DNA from: an uncultured Lachnospiraceae bacterium
Lineage (GTDB): Bacteria; Bacillota; Clostridia; Lachnospirales; Lachnospiraceae
NCBI GenBank assembly: GCA_902766845.1
Contig: CACXFD010000034.1
Location: forward strand, 1 to 7,020
Length of the DNA: 7,020 bases
Reading direction: 5' to 3'
In this document: one piece after another, positions 6,281 to 7,020 of the stretch
Position numbering within the stretch: position 1 is the stretch's first letter
Layout of the letters: every line of letters starts with the position of its first letter
Made by a program: the position numbers and the translations under genes
Notes under the pieces: model-generated
The model's database searches: none
What the model was told of the DNA's origin: nothing
The model's input: the letters and a program-made list of their open reading frames with translations, nothing else

Positions 6281-7020
6281 ATGAAGAGGACTATCGTGGC
6301 GCTGCGCGGCATGGTCGTGCTGCCGCAGACCGTCGTTCATTTTGACGCGAGCCGGCCGCGCTCGATCGCGGCCGTCGAGGCGGCCATGGAAGGGGACAAG
6401 ATCCTGTTCGTGAGCGCCCAGAGGGATCCGGATCAGGAGGAGCCGAAGCAGGGCGACCTGTTCGAGACCGGGTGCCTGATCAAGCTGCGGCAGATGATCC
6501 GCCTGCCGGGCGGGAGCGTGCGTGTGCTCGGCGATTCGTTGATGCGCGCGGAGCTGTCGGTCCTGTATACCGACGGGCCGTATCTGACCGGTGAGGTCCT
6601 GTACGCGCCGCGGCTGCCCGGCCGCTTTGAAGAGGACGCCAACGCCGCGGAAGCGCTGCGCCGCGTGATCCGCGAGGAGACACAGGCGTATGCGAAGGAG
6701 AATCACGCGATCAACGAAAAGGCCGTGATGAGCATCTGTGACGCGGATACGATCGAAGAGATGCTGACGGTCCTGTCCGCGAACCTGCCGTTCTCCTGGC
6801 AGGACCGGCAGGCGCTTCTGGAGGCGTCCACCGGCCAGCAGCTGTGCGACCGCCTGCGGGCGCTCCTGCGCCGCGAGACCCATATCCAGCAGATCAAAAA
6901 TGAACTGCAGGGACGCGTCAAGGAGGAACTGGACCAGAATCAGAAGGAATACGTGCTGCGCGAGCAGATGAAGGTGATCCATCAGGAGCTCGGGGACGAG
7001 GACATCGACGCCGAGACCGA
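6281..7020 (+). CDS. lon: ATP-dependent protease Lon (LonA type), 3' end cut off by the window
   Basis: Lon is a soluble AAA+ serine protease that degrades misfolded and some regulatory proteins. The first 246 codons are present, of roughly 770 usual for the family; the frame is open to the window end. The N-terminus IVALRGMVVLPQTVVHFDASRPRS is the classic start of the Lon substrate-binding domain (about 1-195; compare the family pattern LPLRxxVVFP...HFDVGR). Residues about 200-246 form the long helical stretch before the ATPase module, including QKEYVLREQMKVIHQELGDED, which matches the family's YxLREQLKxIQxELGE. Walker A, Walker B and the Ser-Lys dyad would lie beyond the window. The soluble N-domain marks LonA rather than membrane LonB. 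It follows clpX by 111 nt, across a terminator, so its level may be set separately from clpP-clpX. Confidence 0.95.
   Translation, partial: MKRTIVALRGMVVLPQTVVHFDASRPRSIAAVEAAMEGDKILFVSAQRDPDQEEPKQGDLFETGCLIKLRQMIRLPGGSVRVLGDSLMRAELSVLYTDGPYLTGEVLYAPRLPGRFEEDANAAEALRRVIREETQAYAKENHAINEKAVMSICDADTIEEMLTVLSANLPFSWQDRQALLEASTGQQLCDRLRALLRRETHIQQIKNELQGRVKEELDQNQKEYVLREQMKVIHQELGDEDIDAET

Noticed and set aside
6281..7020. lon as a broken gene
   Set aside because: The frame is intact up to the last base; it is cut only by the window end.

Overview
The window is GC-rich (by eye about 60% or more) with dense coding, strong AGGAGG-type Shine-Dalgarno sequences and the gene order tig-clpP-clpX-lon. 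That order, together with the protein sequences, points to a Firmicute. The trigger factor N-terminus and the NTG-type histidine kinase look most like Clostridia, probably a GC-rich member of the Lachnospiraceae or a related family. The family placement is inference from remembered sequence style, not from a search.

Left part (1-2623). The window opens inside a sensor histidine kinase gene on the + strand. Its start and its likely response-regulator partner lie to the left. It converges with a DeoD-type purine nucleoside phosphorylase gene on the - strand; an 11-bp GC hairpin lies between them and suits a terminator for deoD. deoD diverges from a DJ-1/PfpI family gene. The 138-bp divergent gap holds an extended -10 element for deoD and three short inverted repeats.

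Middle gap (2624-2851). After the DJ-1 gene come three or four degenerate copies of a roughly 20-bp tandem repeat. Next is a long terminator hairpin whose 3' part overlaps an extended -10 promoter (TGTTATAAT). That promoter should drive tig and the genes after it.

Right part (2852-7020). This is a protein quality-control cluster: trigger factor (ribosome-bound chaperone), ClpP (peptidase), ClpX (AAA+ unfoldase that feeds ClpP) and the first 246 codons of Lon (AAA+ protease, cut by the window end). All catalytic and docking residues that can be checked in ClpP and ClpX are present, including the IGF loop by which ClpX docks on ClpP. A strong intrinsic terminator stands between clpX and lon with its U-tract only one base from lon's Shine-Dalgarno. 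Just after the clpX stop lies a segment able to pair with the terminator's 5' arm, so readthrough into lon could be controlled by attenuation.

I see no mobile element, CRISPR array, tRNA, rRNA or phage gene, and no coding system that looks undescribed. The genes are ordinary core genes. What deserves a second look is the non-coding architecture: the pre-lon terminator, the promoter nested in a terminator, the degenerate repeats and the inverted repeats around the promoters. No gene-free stretch exceeds 300 bases.
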